The notes below the pieces were generated by a model that did not search any database, was not told where the DNA came from, and saw only the letters and a list, made by a program, of their open reading frames with translations. The translations under genes and the position numbers were made by a program. A stretch of 64,000 bases of DNA from Saccharibacillus sp. CPCC 101409 (GTDB lineage Bacteria; Bacillota; Bacilli; Paenibacillales; Paenibacillaceae): NCBI RefSeq assembly GCF_030518235.1, contig NZ_JAULSA010000001.1, forward strand, positions 496,001 to 560,000, in the 5' to 3' direction. Shown here one piece after another: positions 62,279-64,000 of the stretch; positions within the stretch are counted from its first letter, which is position 1, and each line of letters starts with the position of its first letter.

Positions 62279-63580
62279 ATGAACGAAAAGCAAACACTTG
62301 ACGAAGCGGCCGGGCGAAACCGTCCAAGAAGCCGCCTGCTGCGCGATCGGGATTTCATGACGTTCTGGTTCGGGGAAACGCTGGCCATGTTCGGCGCGCG
62401 CATTACCGCTCTGGCGCTTCCGCTCGTCGCGGCGATTACGCTGAATGCGACGCCGCTGCAAATGGGGATTCTGAACGCGGTGGAGGTTGCGCCTTATTTG
62501 CTGGTGACGCTGTTTGCGGGCGTATGGATCGACCGGCTGCGCAAGCGTCCGCTGCTGCTGGGCGCCAACATCGCAAGAGCGCTGCTGCTGGCCGTGATTC
62601 CGTGCGCTTACGCGCTGGGGCGTCTCGATATGGGACTGCTGTATGCCTGCGGTTTTCTGGTCGGGGTCTGCACGCTGATCTTCGATCTGTCTTACCAATC
62701 GTATCTGCCGAGCCTGGTCGGCCGGGAAGACCTGGTCGAAGGCAACAGCAAACTGGAGATCAGCCGTTCGGCGGCCGAGGTCGGCGGACCGAGTGTCGCG
62801 GGCGCGCTGATCGGCATCATGGCGGCTCCGTTTACGATCCTGATCCACAGCGTGCTGCTGCTGATATCCGCCGTGTCGATCTCGCTGGTGCGCAAGCGCG
62901 AAGAAATTCCGCCCCGGCCGGCCGGGAAGCGGACTCCCATGCTGGCCGAGATCCGCGAAGGGATATCGTTCGTATTCCGCAACCCGTATCTCAAAGCGAT
63001 CGCCGGCGAAGCGACGACCTATAACTTTTTCAGCCAGGTGATCTGGGCCGTTATGATCCTGTACGTCGTCCGCAGCCTGGGGATCGGGGCGGAACTGCTC
63101 GGGTTTATTATGGGCGCGGCCAGCGTCGGTTCGATTCTCGGTTCGCTGTCCGCCGGATATCTGGCCCGCCGCTTCGGAGTGGGGCCGACCCTTTGCGGCG
63201 CGACGGCGCTCGGCTGCGCCGCTCCGCTGCTGCTGCTGATCGCGGGCGGCTCGATCGCCGTTTCGGCGCCGATCCTGTTTCTGTTCTTTTTCCTCAGCGG
63301 TCTCGGCGTTGTCATCTCGAATATCCACATTGTCAGCCTGCGGCAGACCGTCACGCCCGACCGGCTGCTGGGACGCATGAACGCCAGCTACCGCTTCGTC
63401 GTGACGGGCGCCGTGCCGCTCGGTTCGCTGCTGGGCGGGTGGCTGGGCAGCCAGTTCGGACTGCGGCCGACGCTTGCGCTTGGCTCGATCGGGATGCTGT
63501 TTGCGCTGCTGTGGATCGTTTCGTCGCCGATTCCGAAGCTGAGAACGCTGCAGGATATTGCGAACGAACGCGCGAGTTGA
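62279..63580 (+). CDS. MFS transporter
   Basis: This 433-residue protein follows ACAGGAGGGATAAGCG. Twelve hydrophobic helices are expected, with FWFGETLAMFGARITALALPLVA, the motif A-like GVWIDRLRKRPLL and QSYLPSLVGREDLVEGNSK, typical of the MFS_3 (enterobactin exporter-like) group. It is a likely drug exporter controlled by the divergent CGNR protein. Confidence 0.93.
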   Translation: MNEKQTLDEAAGRNRPRSRLLRDRDFMTFWFGETLAMFGARITALALPLVAAITLNATPLQMGILNAVEVAPYLLVTLFAGVWIDRLRKRPLLLGANIARALLLAVIPCAYALGRLDMGLLYACGFLVGVCTLIFDLSYQSYLPSLVGREDLVEGNSKLEISRSAAEVGGPSVAGALIGIMAAPFTILIHSVLLLISAVSISLVRKREEIPPRPAGKRTPMLAEIREGISFVFRNPYLKAIAGEATTYNFFSQVIWAVMILYVVRSLGIGAELLGFIMGAASVGSILGSLSAGYLARRFGVGPTLCGATALGCAAPLLLLIAGGSIAVSAPILFLFFFLSGLGVVISNIHIVSLRQTVTPDRLLGRMNASYRFVVTGAVPLGSLLGGWLGSQFGLRPTLALGSIGMLFALLWIVSSPIPKLRTLQDIANERAS

Positions 63581-63690
63581 ACGGTTTCACGAAAAGTTTA
63601 AAAAAAGCTAACGCTTTCTTGGCCGCTTCCTTTATATTAGAGTTTGGGACATGGTCTTAAATCTGGCTGGTTGAGGGGAAAGGAAGAAAA

Positions 63691-64000
63691 ATGGCAATGG
63701 AAAGCAAGCAAACGTACAATCTTGTAATCGTCGGTTTCGGGGGAATGGGCAGTTATCACGGACAGCTTATCGAACAAGCGGAGCGTGTGACCGTCTTCGG
63801 TACATACGATCCGATCGAATACCGGATGGAACTGGCGCGCAGCCGGGGCTTCCGGACGTATGAAAGTTTTGAAGCGGTACTGGGCGACGAAGAAGTCGAT
63901 ATCGTCCTGGTCGCAACGCCGAACGACGTGCACAAAGAGCTGTCGATCGCGGCGCTGCGCGCGGGCAAGCATGTCATCTGCGAAAAACCGGTGACGATGA
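63691..64000 (+). CDS. Gfo/Idh/MocA-family oxidoreductase (5' part)
   Basis: The start follows GAGGGGAAAGGAAGAAAA. The 103 residues in the window show the NAD-binding Rossmann motif LVIVGFGGMGSYHG, DIVLVATPNDVHKEL and the EKP motif (VICEKPVTM), all diagnostic. It should oxidise a sugar, inositol or similar. The gene runs off the right edge. Confidence 0.93.
   Translation, partial: MAMESKQTYNLVIVGFGGMGSYHGQLIEQAERVTVFGTYDPIEYRMELARSRGFRTYESFEAVLGDEEVDIVLVATPNDVHKELSIAALRAGKHVICEKPVTM

Overview
The window looks like a chromosomal segment of a high-GC, spore-forming Firmicute of the family Paenibacillaceae (Paenibacillus/Saccharibacillus type). The evidence is strong AGGAGG ribosome sites, frequent TTG/GTG starts, a SleB-type hydrolase, a CIRCE-controlled groESL, a tsaE-tsaB-rimI-tsaD cluster followed by a YdiF-type ABC-F gene, zinc-free L31, and many Bacillus-style intrinsic terminators. 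No rRNA, tRNA or CRISPR array was seen.

Region by region. 1-2.7 kb: the 3' end of an unknown gene, rpmE2, then an AT-rich islet with a leaderless expansin-like protein and a lipoprotein. 2.9-17.1 kb: one long + strand operon for a contractile phage tail of the PBSX (Xkd) type, running from tail terminator, sheath, tube, chaperone, tape measure, hub, baseplate and fibre to holin and amidase. No capsid, portal, terminase, integrase or replication gene is present, so the best reading is a headless tailocin (R-type bacteriocin). The fibre module and most of the tape measure are AT-rich and look exchanged. The chaperone gene ends in a -1 frameshift site. 17-33 kb: housekeeping and accessory genes (dGTPase, flavin monooxygenase, a MocR/EamA pair, D-2-hydroxyacid dehydrogenase, YihY, LigT, a GyrI-like protein, an ECF sigma/RskA anti-sigma pair with a divergent His-rich duplicated surface protein, and SleB).

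33-52.9 kb: UPF0173 hydrolase, TetR regulator, glutamate synthase large subunit, an ABC exporter, an MFS pump, the t6A/RimI cluster, ABC-F, 5-FTHF cyclo-ligase, MogA/MoaB and groESL. Two intergenic regions (34.0 and 46.5 kb) hold copies of one structured dispersed repeat with covarying stems. The copy behind tsaD is flanked by 20-bp direct repeats and lies next to a dense DnaA-box cluster. 52.9-54.4 kb: an AT-rich island behind groEL with a decayed tyrosine integrase and a membrane/coiled-coil gene of unknown role. 54.4-64 kb: sugar and stress genes (HAD phosphatase, LacI, AraC, an SDR, GH42 beta-galactosidase, a membrane-anchored Mrr-like nuclease, a CGNR regulator divergent from an MFS pump, and a truncated Gfo/Idh/MocA gene).

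Starts, frames, motifs and repeats were read by eye. Family names come from recognition of sequence patterns, not from a database search.
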